From positions 1 to 32,940 of the forward strand of contig JADZEO010000068.1 in assembly GCA_020850475.1 (NCBI GenBank): DNA of 32,940 nt, read 5' to 3'. Source of the DNA: Bdellovibrionales bacterium. Its GTDB lineage: Bacteria > Bdellovibrionota > Bdellovibrionia > Bdellovibrionales > UBA1609. Below, piece after piece: positions 8,999 through 16,551 of this stretch (position 1 is its first letter; every line of letters begins with the position of its first letter). A program made the position numbers and the translations under genes. The notes beneath the pieces were generated by a model, which had not been told where the DNA came from, made no database searches, and saw nothing but the letters and a program-made list of their open reading frames with translations.

Positions 8999-10462
8999 AT
9001 GATGGACAAGAAAGTCCCCCCTCAAAACATGGACGCTGAAAAATCGATTCTCGGTGGCCTTATGGCCGATCCTGAGGTTTGGAACGACATTGCCGACCAA
9101 ATCGCCGAAGAAGACTTCTATAAACCGGCGCACCGCAAAGTTTTCGCGGCTATTCGTGAGTTGGGGCGCAAGGGGCTGCCGGCCGACCTCGTTACCGTTG
9201 GCAATTCGCTAATGGAAAATGGCGACTTTGAGTTGGTTGGAGGATCATCCTATTTAGTCGAGCTTTTTGAGGCGACTCCCACCGCTGCAAATATCAGCCA
9301 CTGGTGCAAAATCGTGCGCGAAAAGGCCCTCTTGCGCAAAGTCATTACTTCGAGCCAAGGGTTTATCGAGCGCGCCTTTGATCAGGACTTCGAAAATGTA
9401 GATGGCTTTCTGAATTCAATTGAATCTGAGGTCTTCGCTCTGGCCGAGAAAAAGGAGGCCAGCGGCCTTATTCAAGCCAATGACATCGTCAAAGCCAGCC
9501 TCGAGCGCCTTGAAGAGCTTTATTCTAAGAAACTGGCCGTAACGGGGATTCCCACGGGCTGGCCCGACATGGACACCCTAACGAGCGGATTTCAGCCGGG
9601 TGAGTTGATCATTATTGCCGCCCGTCCTTCGATGGGAAAAACAGCTTTTTGTTTGAATGTGGCCGGCAATGCTGCTTTGAGTGAGAAGAAGACGGTCGCG
9701 TTTTTCTCGGTGGAGATGGATCGACAATCGGTCTTACTGAGGATGCTCGCAAGCGCCTCTAAGGTTTCGCTGACCGACCTTCGCGTGGGTCACATTCCCG
9801 ATTCCGCCTGGCCTAAGCTCATTAACGCTGCCGCTTCGCTGAGCGAGACCAACCTCTTTATTGACGACACCTCGGGCATCAGCCCCTATGAAATCTTGGC
9901 CAAGTGCCGACGCCTAAAAGCCAAGCACGGCCTCGACATGATCATCATCGACTACCTTCAGCTGATGAGTCTTAAACAACGGGTCGAAAGTCGTGAGCGC
10001 GAGGTCTCGGAAATTTCGCGAACGCTCAAGGCGATCGCCAAAGAGCTGAAGGTTCCCGTAATTGCACTTGCTCAGCTTAACCGCGGCGTTGAGGGTCGTC
10101 AGAATCGACGCCCGATGCTTTCTGACTTGCGCGAATCGGGTTCAATCGAGCAAGACGCTGACGTTATTATGATGCTTTACCGAGAAGATTATTACGAAAA
10201 AGACAATCCAGATATTCGCGGTATTGCCGAGATTATTGTGGCCAAACAACGTAACGGCCCCACCGACACCGTCAAACTGTTGTGGAAGCCTGAGTTTGGT
10301 CAATTCGTCAGTTTTGAAGAGCAGCAGCGCGGGCCGAACCCGCCTCCACCGTCAGCCCCGCACCCCGGGTCTGGTCGCCCTTCCGGAAACCCAGGCTGGG
10401 CGGGCAAATCCGCCGATGGGCCATCAAAACCGCGTAACTTTGCTCCGGGCGCCGAGCTTTAA
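8999..10462 (+). CDS. dnaB: Replicative DNA helicase DnaB
   Basis: The hexameric helicase that unwinds the replication fork and recruits primase. The 487-residue product starts MMDKKVPPQNMDAEKSILGG; the ATG at 8999 is chosen because GAGG sits 7 bases upstream, whereas the longer reading frame needs a TTG. The N-terminal helical domain (about 10-110) is followed by the RecA-like motor: Walker A ARPSMGKTAF near 208, Walker B DMIIIDYLQLM near 315, and the arginine-rich LSDLRESGSIEQDADV region. The last 45 residues are a Pro/Gly-rich tail, longer than in E. coli and probably disordered. No intein is present. The gene stands alone, with promoter-like and palindromic DNA upstream. Confidence 0.97.
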   Translation: MMDKKVPPQNMDAEKSILGGLMADPEVWNDIADQIAEEDFYKPAHRKVFAAIRELGRKGLPADLVTVGNSLMENGDFELVGGSSYLVELFEATPTAANISHWCKIVREKALLRKVITSSQGFIERAFDQDFENVDGFLNSIESEVFALAEKKEASGLIQANDIVKASLERLEELYSKKLAVTGIPTGWPDMDTLTSGFQPGELIIIAARPSMGKTAFCLNVAGNAALSEKKTVAFFSVEMDRQSVLLRMLASASKVSLTDLRVGHIPDSAWPKLINAAASLSETNLFIDDTSGISPYEILAKCRRLKAKHGLDMIIIDYLQLMSLKQRVESREREVSEISRTLKAIAKELKVPVIALAQLNRGVEGRQNRRPMLSDLRESGSIEQDADVIMMLYREDYYEKDNPDIRGIAEIIVAKQRNGPTDTVKLLWKPEFGQFVSFEEQQRGPNPPPPSAPHPGSGRPSGNPGWAGKSADGPSKPRNFAPGAEL

Positions 10463-10527
10463 GCTCTTCCCCACTCCTGGGCAACTGGCTTTGTGTCCAG
10501 AAGTCACGCCTCTTTCTCGCACTCCTC

Positions 10528-10556
10528 TTGAGCGATCACTAACCGGCTGATCTAAT
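10528..10556 (+). promoter_or_regulatory. Predicted sigma-70 promoter for the 66-residue gene
   Basis: TTGAGC (10528-10533), exactly 17 bases, then TCTAAT (10551-10556) is a good match to the -35/-10 consensus. It would transcribe only the small gene at 10627, with a leader of about 60 bases. Confidence 0.5.
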
Positions 10557-10589
10557 GGCTTTGTCTTGATAGTAGGCGTTCTCGCAGAA

Positions 10590-10606
10590 CCAACCAGGAT
10601 GGTTGG
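10590..10606 (+). promoter_or_regulatory. Leader hairpin before the 66-residue gene
   Basis: CCAACCA, loop GGA, TGGTTGG: a perfect 7-bp stem lying between the predicted promoter and the GGGAGGGGA ribosome site of the next gene. No U-run follows, so it is not an intrinsic terminator. It could affect translation or mRNA stability. Confidence 0.4.
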
Positions 10607-10626
10607 GTATTCCCAGGGAGGGGATC

Positions 10627-10827
10627 ATGAGGGGGCTCGAACTACTTGCCGCTGTCGCTGAGGCCTCGGGATTGCCCCAGTCTCTGATAATTCAAGAGCT
10701 ACAAGAAATCGCCAATCGCGCAGGAATTCCCGTTGAACAGCTAAGTCTCGACGATCTTCGCGCTCTTTTGGCGGACTATCTTCAAGACGTCTTGATTTCG
10801 GCCAAGGCCGAATATTCACGGCCCTAA
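10627..10827 (+). CDS. Small conserved-looking protein of unknown function
   Basis: A 66-residue acidic protein, MRGLELLAAVAEASGLPQS onward, that reads as three amphipathic helices separated by short turns, with no Cys and no membrane segment. The start at 10627 is set by a very strong GGGAGGGGATC ribosome site; an in-frame TTG at 10603 is less likely. The small helical bundle with LPQSLIIQELQEIANRAGI could be a protein-binding or regulatory peptide. I do not recognise the family. It appears to be transcribed alone: own promoter, leader hairpin, and a terminator hairpin wrapped around its stop codon. That compact layout argues that it is a real gene. Confidence 0.62.
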   Translation: MRGLELLAAVAEASGLPQSLIIQELQEIANRAGIPVEQLSLDDLRALLADYLQDVLISAKAEYSRP

Positions 10828-10838
10828 GGTGGGCCGTG
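10817..10838. terminator. Hairpin between convergent genes
   Basis: CACGGCCC, loop TAAGGT, GGGCCGTG: a perfect 8-bp GC-rich stem in the 23-bp gap between the 66-residue gene and rplI. The stop codon TAA of the small gene lies in the loop. The plus side is followed by a weak T-rich GATTTCTCC, so termination on the plus strand is more plausible than on the minus strand. Confidence 0.5.
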
Positions 10839-10850
10839 GATTTCTCCTCG

Positions 10851-11297
10851 TTAGCCTTCGCGCTCAACGCTAATTGAAACCTCTGCTTCAAGGCCCTCGC
10901 CAAACTTCACCATGGCTTTGTGCTGCCCCAAAACTTTAATCGCGGTTTCAACATGAATGTCCTTCTTGTCGATCGAAAAGCCCTGCTTTTCGAGCTCCGA
11001 AGAAATATCCATCGTTGTGACGCTTCCGAAGAGCTTGTCGGTTTCACCGGCAACACGCTTAAAGACCAAGGAAACGCCCTTCAGGCGGTCAACCACGGCT
11101 TTGCGATCGGCCATCGCTTTCTTCGAGCGAATGGAGGCCACCTTTTTCAAGTGATTCCACTCTTTCTCCCGACGCTCAGTCGCCTCAACAGCGAGTTGAC
11201 GCGGAAAAAGGAAGTTGCGCGCAACTCCGGCCTTTACCGACACCAGATCGCCGACCTTGCCAAGATCCTTAACGTCTTTCTGTAAAATTACCTTCAT
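10851..11297 (-). CDS. rplI: 50S ribosomal protein L9
   Basis: A 148-residue L9, the usual family length. The N-terminal RNA-binding domain begins [30 protein letters not shown], with the conserved G-VK-GYARNFL pattern (A replaces Y). The long connecting helix (about 40-75) and the C-terminal domain with [12 protein letters not shown] follow. The start has a GGAG ribosome site. It is the last gene of the rpsF - DUF2232 - rplI block, 15 bases after the membrane protein gene. Ends face to face with the small gene at 10827. Confidence 0.97.
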   Translation of the reverse strand: MKVILQKDVKDLGKVGDLVSVKAGVARNFLFPRQLAVEATERREKEWNHLKKVASIRSKKAMADRKAVVDRLKGVSLVFKRVAGETDKLFGSVTTMDISSELEKQGFSIDKKDIHVETAIKVLGQHKAMVKFGEGLEAEVSISVEREG

Positions 11298-11312
11298 AAA
11301 TTACTCCGTCTC

Positions 11313-12224
11313 TCAAAGAGTCTTGTTAATCTGTTCCGACTTTCCCTTCAGGCGATGGCGAAAATCCATCCAGTAATCGATGAGCCCAATAATGCTAACA
11401 ACCAAGAACAGCTGAAGCACCATGAGCACCAACCAAACTGTGCGCCAAAAGGGAGATACTTTCATTACATCAAAAAAACGAACTATGACCGCGAGCCCTT
11501 GGAAGAAATAAAGCAAAACACAAATGTTGAGCAAATTCATGCCCACCACCTGGGCCCACCGAACATCTGTCTTGGCAAAACTTCCAAGTAGCGCCGCAAT
11601 GGTGAGCCAAACAAAAACGTCGGGCAGCCTAAAATCTTTAAGATAGGTGATCGAGCTGTTGCTTTTTTGTCCCGCCCACTCTCGCAAACGTGGCTCCATA
11701 ACCAGCAGAAGCGCCGAGGCAACTATCAAAAGCAGCAGAAACCCCGATGGCGCCTGCAACAGAAGATCCTCAACGCTGAGTTTGATGCCTCCATTCAATA
11801 AGGGAGACTGACCAAAGCTGGACTGAACCGTCTCGGTCAAACGAGCAAACCATCCCTGTCCTTGACGAACCGTCCAGAGGAGGAACGCCGCGCCCCCAGC
11901 CAGGCTCGTCATGGCGAGCGAAACCGCTGAACTTGACAGTGGCGTCCAAGCATTTTCGAGGAGCTCACTATAAACGCCGACCAACATGGCAATCAGGACA
12001 AAAAAGATTGCCAAGGCCTTCCAGCCGATACCAAAAAGGACCAGTCCCATGCCAATCACCGACACCCAATACAAAGAGCGGCCAACCACCAGGCGAAGAA
12101 TTCGCAAAGGCGGTGCGCCCAAGACAACTGTAATGGTTGTCATGACCAAGGCCCACAGGGCCAAGAAAGAGGATCTGATTACTGCCCTCTTAGATAGAAG
12201 CAAGTCTCCTCCCGTTCTCGCCAA
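11313..12224 (-). CDS. DUF2232 (YybS-like) polytopic membrane protein
   Basis: An integral inner-membrane protein with about eight hydrophobic helices. The C-terminal region, NLLNICVLLYFFQGLAVIVRFF and then a final helix followed by YWMDFRHRL, matches the DUF2232/YybS family; in Bacillus yybS also neighbours rplI. The molecular function of the family is unknown. It lies between rpsF and rplI, where other bacteria have rpsR. The start is uncertain: the longest frame begins with TTG at 12224, but a TTG at 12203 sits just after GGGAGGAG and may be the true start. No ATG is available near the N-terminus. Confidence 0.8.
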   Translation of the reverse strand: MARTGGDLLLSKRAVIRSSFLALWALVMTTITVVLGAPPLRILRLVVGRSLYWVSVIGMGLVLFGIGWKALAIFFVLIAMLVGVYSELLENAWTPLSSSAVSLAMTSLAGGAAFLLWTVRQGQGWFARLTETVQSSFGQSPLLNGGIKLSVEDLLLQAPSGFLLLLIVASALLLVMEPRLREWAGQKSNSSITYLKDFRLPDVFVWLTIAALLGSFAKTDVRWAQVVGMNLLNICVLLYFFQGLAVIVRFFDVMKVSPFWRTVWLVLMVLQLFLVVSIIGLIDYWMDFRHRLKGKSEQINKTL

Positions 12225-12246
12225 AGCGAGACGATTCCAATGTTAA

Positions 12247-12846
12247 TTACTCTTGGCCCCGGCCGCCAGAATCACGCCCGCCGCCGAAGTCGCGTCCACC
12301 GCCAAAGTCACGGTCACGGCCGCCACCAAAATCACGGTCACGGCCGCCCCCGAAGTCGCGGTCACGACCGCCGCCAAAATCACGACCACCGCCGAAATCG
12401 CGGCCGCCACCACCCTCTTTACGGGCTGAAAATGCGGCTTTGCGGGCCTGGGCTTTGGCTTCGCGTTCACTCTCTCGGTTGGCGGTCTCTTGCAGAGCCG
12501 CGCGATATTTCTCGAGAAATTTGCCGAGGTTTTCGCGATCATCAAGGCGCGAGTGTAAGAAGCGCAAAACTTTGTCGTTAATTCGCATGGTCCGCTCAAG
12601 CTCGGCTACAGCATCGCCCTTGGCTTCGAAGGTCGTGTGAAAATAAATGCCGACGGTGGCCTTATTGATTGGATTAGCAAGGCGGCGCTTTCCCCAAGTG
12701 TCGAGGTGGTGAATGGCTCCACCAAAAGACTTAATGGTGTCGGCGTTTTTGCGCAGAATCGCCTTCTGATCAGCCTCACTTGAATCGGGGTGAAGAATGA
12801 CCACGGCTTCATATTTACGCAAAAAGTTTTCTTTGGATTTATCCAT
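12247..12846 (-). CDS. rpsF: 30S ribosomal protein S6 with a Gly/Arg/Asp repeat tail
   Basis: A 199-residue S6. Residues 1-105 carry the family fold: KYEAVVILHPDSSEADQKA, then IHHLDTWGKRRLANPINK, YFHTTFEAKGDAVAELERTMRINDKVLRFL. In the ribosome it pairs with S18 on the platform. Beyond a charged helix (about 110-143) is a repeat tail of GGGRDF and GGGRDRDF units (residues 145-197), far longer than in E. coli S6. ATG at 12846 is preceded by AAAGGA; a reading frame extending to 13230 is ignored because its sequence is not S6-like. The usual partner gene rpsR is missing from this cluster and from the window. Confidence 0.95.
   Translation of the reverse strand: MDKSKENFLRKYEAVVILHPDSSEADQKAILRKNADTIKSFGGAIHHLDTWGKRRLANPINKATVGIYFHTTFEAKGDAVAELERTMRINDKVLRFLHSRLDDRENLGKFLEKYRAALQETANRESEREAKAQARKAAFSARKEGGGGRDFGGGRDFGGGRDRDFGGGRDRDFGGGRDRDFGGGRDFGGGRDSGGRGQE
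12256..12414 (-). repeat. Tandem repeat encoding the S6 GGGRD(RD)F tail
   Basis: About seven imperfect units of 18-24 bases, encoding GGGRDF or GGGRDRDF, run to the end of rpsF. Units differ by an inserted RD and by synonymous changes, so the array has expanded by duplication and then diverged at the DNA level. Such arrays often vary in copy number among strains. Confidence 0.85.
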
Positions 12847-12865
12847 GCGGATCCTTTCGGTTAAA

Positions 12866-12879
12866 GCCCCATGTGGAGC
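12866..12879 (-). promoter_or_regulatory. Leader hairpin upstream of rpsF
   Basis: On the mRNA strand GCTCC, loop ACAT, GGGGC forms a 5-bp stem (one G-U pair) followed by TTTAACCGAAAGGA and the start codon. Many bacteria have an S6:S18-binding autoregulatory element in this position, with a conserved CCG; this one is too short to assign firmly. Confidence 0.25.
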
Positions 12880-13027
12880 AAGGATTTCGAAATTATTTAA
12901 TTGGCCAAGGTCTATCACGGTTGCTGCCAGACGACAAGATTTACCCGCGACACCGACCCCCTCTCCTGAAGGCTGGCATGGTCCTGGTTTTATTAATGTT
13001 TTCGCCGTTTTGGGGTAAGCTATTGGG

Positions 13028-13840
13028 ATGAAGCTCTTAATGGTTGTCCTACAGGGCCCGGTTGCCGGCCAAAAATTTGCTCTTGCTCCAGGCCAAGTGG
13101 TGGGCCGCTTGGCGGGCCAAATCATCCTCCAAGACCCCAAAATCTCGGGTCGGCACGCCGTGGTTGAACAAGGAAAGCAGGGCGAGCTCATTCTGACCGA
13201 CCTGGGATCCACGAATGGAATTAAAATCAATGGTCAGCGCGTTCAATCGGTGATTCTGGCGCCCGGACTCAAGCTTCAATTGGGCCGATCGCTGGTCGAA
13301 ATCGTCGCTGCAGAGGTTGCCGCCGCGCCAACTCCGACTGAGACCGTGGCCACCGCCGTCGCCCCTTCTCCCGCGATTCGAGTCTCGCCCGCTCCGCAAG
13401 CACCCAAGCCCGAACCTGAGCCCGAGCCCGAACCTGAGCCCGAGCCCGAAAAACCTAAGACGTGGTTTGAAATTCTCCTCGATCACCTCAACTCCAAGCA
13501 AAGAAAGATCAAAGATCGTCCTCGCGTGGTGGCGCCCTTTTCGCCGCCAATTACGCTGCGGTTTTTGCGCGGACTTCAGTTTGAAACGGAGTGGGTCGTC
13601 GGCTATGGGCCCCGTCGAGTCGGCGCCAAGTCCATCGATTTCCCAATTTGGGAGCCACAAGCTCCCGACATCTGCTTTGAGATCCTCCCGACACCCCAGG
13701 GGCCGGCCTTTAAAACAGTCAACTCCGGGATGGTTTTGCTCAACGGAAATTCTATTCCATCAGCGACCTTGAAAAGCGGTGATTTGATCTCTATATTTGA
13801 TTGCCTTATCGAAGTGAGCATGAGTGAAGCGGGTCAGTAA
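13028..13840 (+). CDS. FHA-domain protein
   Basis: A 270-residue cytoplasmic protein. Residues about 5-95 are a forkhead-associated domain that binds phosphothreonine peptides: GRLAG near 26, SGRHAVV near 40, and the DLGSTNGIKING signature near 58. A Pro/Ala/Glu linker with seven PE pairs (residues about 128-141) leads to a second domain (about 165-265). That domain has the FHA outline (VGYGPRRVGAKSIDFPI, then VLLNGNSIPSATLKSGDLISI) but lacks SxRH and the N of STNG, so it is probably a degenerate FHA. The alpha/beta hydrolase gene overlaps its 3' end by 17 bases. No kinase is encoded nearby, so the phosphoprotein partner is unknown. Confidence 0.88.
   Translation: MKLLMVVLQGPVAGQKFALAPGQVVGRLAGQIILQDPKISGRHAVVEQGKQGELILTDLGSTNGIKINGQRVQSVILAPGLKLQLGRSLVEIVAAEVAAAPTPTETVATAVAPSPAIRVSPAPQAPKPEPEPEPEPEPEPEKPKTWFEILLDHLNSKQRKIKDRPRVVAPFSPPITLRFLRGLQFETEWVVGYGPRRVGAKSIDFPIWEPQAPDICFEILPTPQGPAFKTVNSGMVLLNGNSIPSATLKSGDLISIFDCLIEVSMSEAGQ
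13409..13450 (+). repeat. Pro-Glu codon repeat in the FHA linker
   Basis: Seven consecutive Pro-Glu pairs. At DNA level an 18-base unit (ccc gaa cct gag ccc gag) is present twice and then begins a third copy. The exact repetition of synonymous codons points to recent slippage rather than selection on the peptide alone. Confidence 0.8.
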
Positions 13841-14699
13841 AAACACCGGTTATTTTAAGTCTTTTGATGGAACCAGAATCTATTACGAGGTTCGTGGTGC
13901 CGGGAAGCCCTTGGTTTTGGCTTACGGAATTGGTTGCCTGATTAACCATTGGCAGCAGCAGATCAAGTATTTTTCCTCTCGCTACAAGGTCATCACCTTT
14001 GACTATCGCGCCCATCATCTTTCAGAGATTCCCCAAGATCGTACCCATATTAATGTCGATAGCTTGGCCCGGGATGTTCGTTGTTTGCTCGATCATTTGG
14101 AGTTAGAAACCGCAAGTTTTTGGGGACATAGCTTTGGGGCTCAGATCATCACCCGGGTTTACGATATGTTCCCCCAATCCATATCCAACCTGGTGTTCGT
14201 CAACGGCTTTGTCTCAGACCCCATTCGCGGAATGTTCGGGAACGAAGTGGCGGGTTCCTTTTTCAACTTGTTTAAGAGTGGCTACAAGACGCTTCCGGAG
14301 ACCCTTTCCTTTCTCTGGCGACGGGCCGTCAACAATCCCTTGGCGATTCAATTTTCCTCGCTGGCCGGGGGGTTCAACTTAAGCCTGACTAGCCTCAAAG
14401 ACGTTGAGATTTACGCGCGTGGCGTGGCCTCCATGGACCTGGATGCCTTTATCACTTTGTTTGAGAGCATGATGAAGTTTGATGGTCGACCCGTACTCGA
14501 GCGCATCGATGTCCCGGTCTTGATTATTGCTGGTAGCAAAGATTCGGTGACGCCACTCCATTTTCAAGAGGAAATGAACCGGCGAATTCGCAATAGCCAC
14601 CTCTTGGTGGTTCCCTATGGCTCACACTGCACTCAGCTCGACATGCCGGAGTTTGTAAATCTCCGAATCGAAAAATTTCTTAAAGAGAACTCGTATTAA
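13824..14699 (+). CDS. Alpha/beta hydrolase fold protein
   Basis: A 291-residue cytosolic hydrolase, substrate unknown. It begins with GTG at 13824, inside the end of the FHA gene. The fold is clear: GKPLVLAYGIGC (oxyanion region), FDYRAHHLSE, the nucleophile elbow WGHSFGAQ with Ser103, the acid in AGSKDSVTP (about 240) and the base in GSHCTQLDMPE (about 268), so the Ser-Asp-His triad is complete. Such enzymes include esterases, lactonases and haloperoxidase-like proteins; sequence alone does not choose. The 17-base overlap with the FHA gene implies coupled translation and a shared process. Confidence 0.88.
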   Translation: MKRVSKNTGYFKSFDGTRIYYEVRGAGKPLVLAYGIGCLINHWQQQIKYFSSRYKVITFDYRAHHLSEIPQDRTHINVDSLARDVRCLLDHLELETASFWGHSFGAQIITRVYDMFPQSISNLVFVNGFVSDPIRGMFGNEVAGSFFNLFKSGYKTLPETLSFLWRRAVNNPLAIQFSSLAGGFNLSLTSLKDVEIYARGVASMDLDAFITLFESMMKFDGRPVLERIDVPVLIIAGSKDSVTPLHFQEEMNRRIRNSHLLVVPYGSHCTQLDMPEFVNLRIEKFLKENSY

Positions 14700-14725
14700 G
14701 GTGCCGCGGATCCGGCATCCCTCAC

Positions 14726-14755
14726 AAAAAAAGAGCGAGCCCCGATGGACCCGCT
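14726..14755 (-). terminator. Intrinsic terminator of the subtilisin gene
   Basis: On the minus strand a 9-bp stem (two G-U pairs; arms AGCGGGTCC and GGGGCTCGCT's complementary part, loop ATCG) is followed by CTTTTTTTG. It lies 33 bases beyond the protease stop codon and is one of the two strongest terminators in the window. Confidence 0.85.
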
Positions 14756-14787
14756 TTAGGCAAATTCTATTGGCAATCGCCCACGTC

Positions 14788-16428
14788 TTACTTGTAGGCG
14801 ACGGCCGCGATATCAAATCCGTAATTGTTAACACTGCCGTCTGAAGTCATGGTGATGATCATTGTGTCCCCGAGGACTGTGGGCGAAAAGCTCTCGTCTC
14901 GGTTGCCCGACCAAACACCAACTACTGCTCCCGTGGCGTCCTTAAAGGTCACCTTGTCGTAGCCCGCTTCGGTGTCAAATTTCGAAAAATAAATGGCGAT
15001 TTTGGTGGCGCCAGCAACCGTGACCGTCCAGGACTGGCTAAAGCCGTCGGCATAAGGATGGTTCGTTGACAGCTGGTAAGACTGTTGGGCCCAGTTAAAC
15101 GGATCTTCCATGTCCGGCGGCGGCGTCGTGTTGTTGAGTGCATGGTACGCATTGACCAAGCCCGCGACCGCGCGACTGCGCAAGCCCGATATGGGTTTGG
15201 TCGTGGCCATAAGCCGCTCTTTAAGCTCGACGTTCGTGAGTTTTTCGTGGGCCAACAAGATTGCGGCCACTCCCGACACGTGCGGAGTTGCCATTGAGGT
15301 TCCCGACCAAGACTGGTAGCCCGAAGGAGTCGTACTCAGTACGTTCACCCCGGGTGCGCCAACATGGACCGTGGTCTTGCCGTAGTTTGAAAAGCTGGCA
15401 AGCTGCCCCTTATTGTCGATAGCGGCAACTGAAATAATGTTCGGAACACTGTAAGTCGCAGGATACGTGGGACTTACGTCATTATTCATCGAGCTGTTTC
15501 CGGCGGCCGCGATAAACACAATCCCGGCATCATGAGCCCGCTGAATCGACTCCTCGAGTGCTTGGCTATATCCACCGCCACCCCAAGAGTTGCTCATGAT
15601 ATTCGCGCCCATCTTCGTAGCATAGTCGATGGAGGAAATCGCATCCGCAAGGCTTCCTCCGCCTTGAGCGGTGAGAAACTTAATTCCCATGATGCTCACA
15701 TCCCAAGCCACGCCCACCAAACCACTGCCGTCGTTACCCTTGGCACCGATGGTCCCGGAACAGTGGCTGCCGTGACCGTGATCGTCCATCGGATCGCCAT
15801 CTTTATTGGCAAAGTCGTATCCATATTTGTCGTCGACAAAGCCATTGCCGTCGTCGTCCACACCGGCCTGGCCGTTAAGCTCAGCGGCGTTCGTCCACAT
15901 ATTGGGAGCGAGCTCGGAGATTCGATAGTCGACGCCGGTATCAATGACGGCGACCACGATGTCCTTCGAGCCCGTGGAGATATCCCATGCCCGTTCGGCA
16001 TCAACGTCGACCTGTGCTACGCCGCGAGAACCACCAGAGTCGGCTTGACCGGTGTTGATCAGGCCCCAAAGCTCACCCAATTTAGGATCGTTTGGAACCG
16101 TGTCGATCGTATATATATAGTTGGGTTCGACATACTCGACTGCAGGATTTTCGCCGACACTTTTGAGGACAAAATCCGTGCGCTCCAGCGGATCGCGCTT
16201 TAACAGGACCGCGCTCGACTGCTCCGAAAGCAGGCGAACAACCTTGCCGCCCAATTGTGCTGACAATTGAGTCAGATTGGGTTGCAGGTTTTTTGTGTCC
16301 TTTAGCTTAACGACAAACTCACCAGGTACGGCCGGATGCTCAACTGAGGCTGACGCAACCGAACTCAGCAAAAGGGCGACCAATAATCCGGTTGCCTTGC
16401 TGCCCCAAAATCTTCCTTGATTTGGCAT
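14788..16428 (-). CDS. Secreted subtilisin-family (S8) protease with CUB-like C-terminal domain
   Basis: A 546-residue exported serine protease. Start at 16428 because GGAGG lies 5 bases upstream; an in-frame GTG at 16440 would overlap that site. Residues 1-27 are a signal peptide, about 35-105 an I9-type propeptide (GEFVVKLKD, EYVEPNY). The catalytic domain (about 120-430) has Asp163 (VIDTGVD), His222 (HGSHCSG), Asn311 (AAAGNSS) and Ser378 (SGTSMATPHVSG). A DDDGNGFVDD loop near 191 may bind calcium. Residues about 440-546 form a beta-rich domain with WTVTVAGATKIAIYFSKFDTE and GSVNNYGFDIA, the CUB-like module of secreted bacterial proteases. Likely degrades external or prey protein; that is inference. 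Confidence 0.94.
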   Translation of the reverse strand: MPNQGRFWGSKATGLLVALLLSSVASASVEHPAVPGEFVVKLKDTKNLQPNLTQLSAQLGGKVVRLLSEQSSAVLLKRDPLERTDFVLKSVGENPAVEYVEPNYIYTIDTVPNDPKLGELWGLINTGQADSGGSRGVAQVDVDAERAWDISTGSKDIVVAVIDTGVDYRISELAPNMWTNAAELNGQAGVDDDGNGFVDDKYGYDFANKDGDPMDDHGHGSHCSGTIGAKGNDGSGLVGVAWDVSIMGIKFLTAQGGGSLADAISSIDYATKMGANIMSNSWGGGGYSQALEESIQRAHDAGIVFIAAAGNSSMNNDVSPTYPATYSVPNIISVAAIDNKGQLASFSNYGKTTVHVGAPGVNVLSTTPSGYQSWSGTSMATPHVSGVAAILLAHEKLTNVELKERLMATTKPISGLRSRAVAGLVNAYHALNNTTPPPDMEDPFNWAQQSYQLSTNHPYADGFSQSWTVTVAGATKIAIYFSKFDTEAGYDKVTFKDATGAVVGVWSGNRDESFSPTVLGDTMIITMTSDGSVNNYGFDIAAVAYK

Positions 16429-16551
16429 GTGAACCTCCACTGTTCAGTTCCAAAATGGTACCAACAACGGACAGCTCCACGAACCAAGATCGCCTCGGGC
16501 GGGCTCAAATTAGACTAAGGTAACGACAGCACTCTCTCGACGCACCTTTGC

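Noticed and set aside
8999-10462. Intein in DnaB
   Set aside because: The helicase motifs run without interruption at normal spacing.
12847-13230. N-terminal extension of rpsF
   Set aside because: Adds 128 residues unlike S6 and overlaps the opposite-strand FHA gene; the ATG at 12846 starts exactly as S6 should.
15532-16203. 223-residue plus-strand frame inside the first subtilisin gene
   Set aside because: Antisense to intact catalytic residues; mirror-frame artefact.
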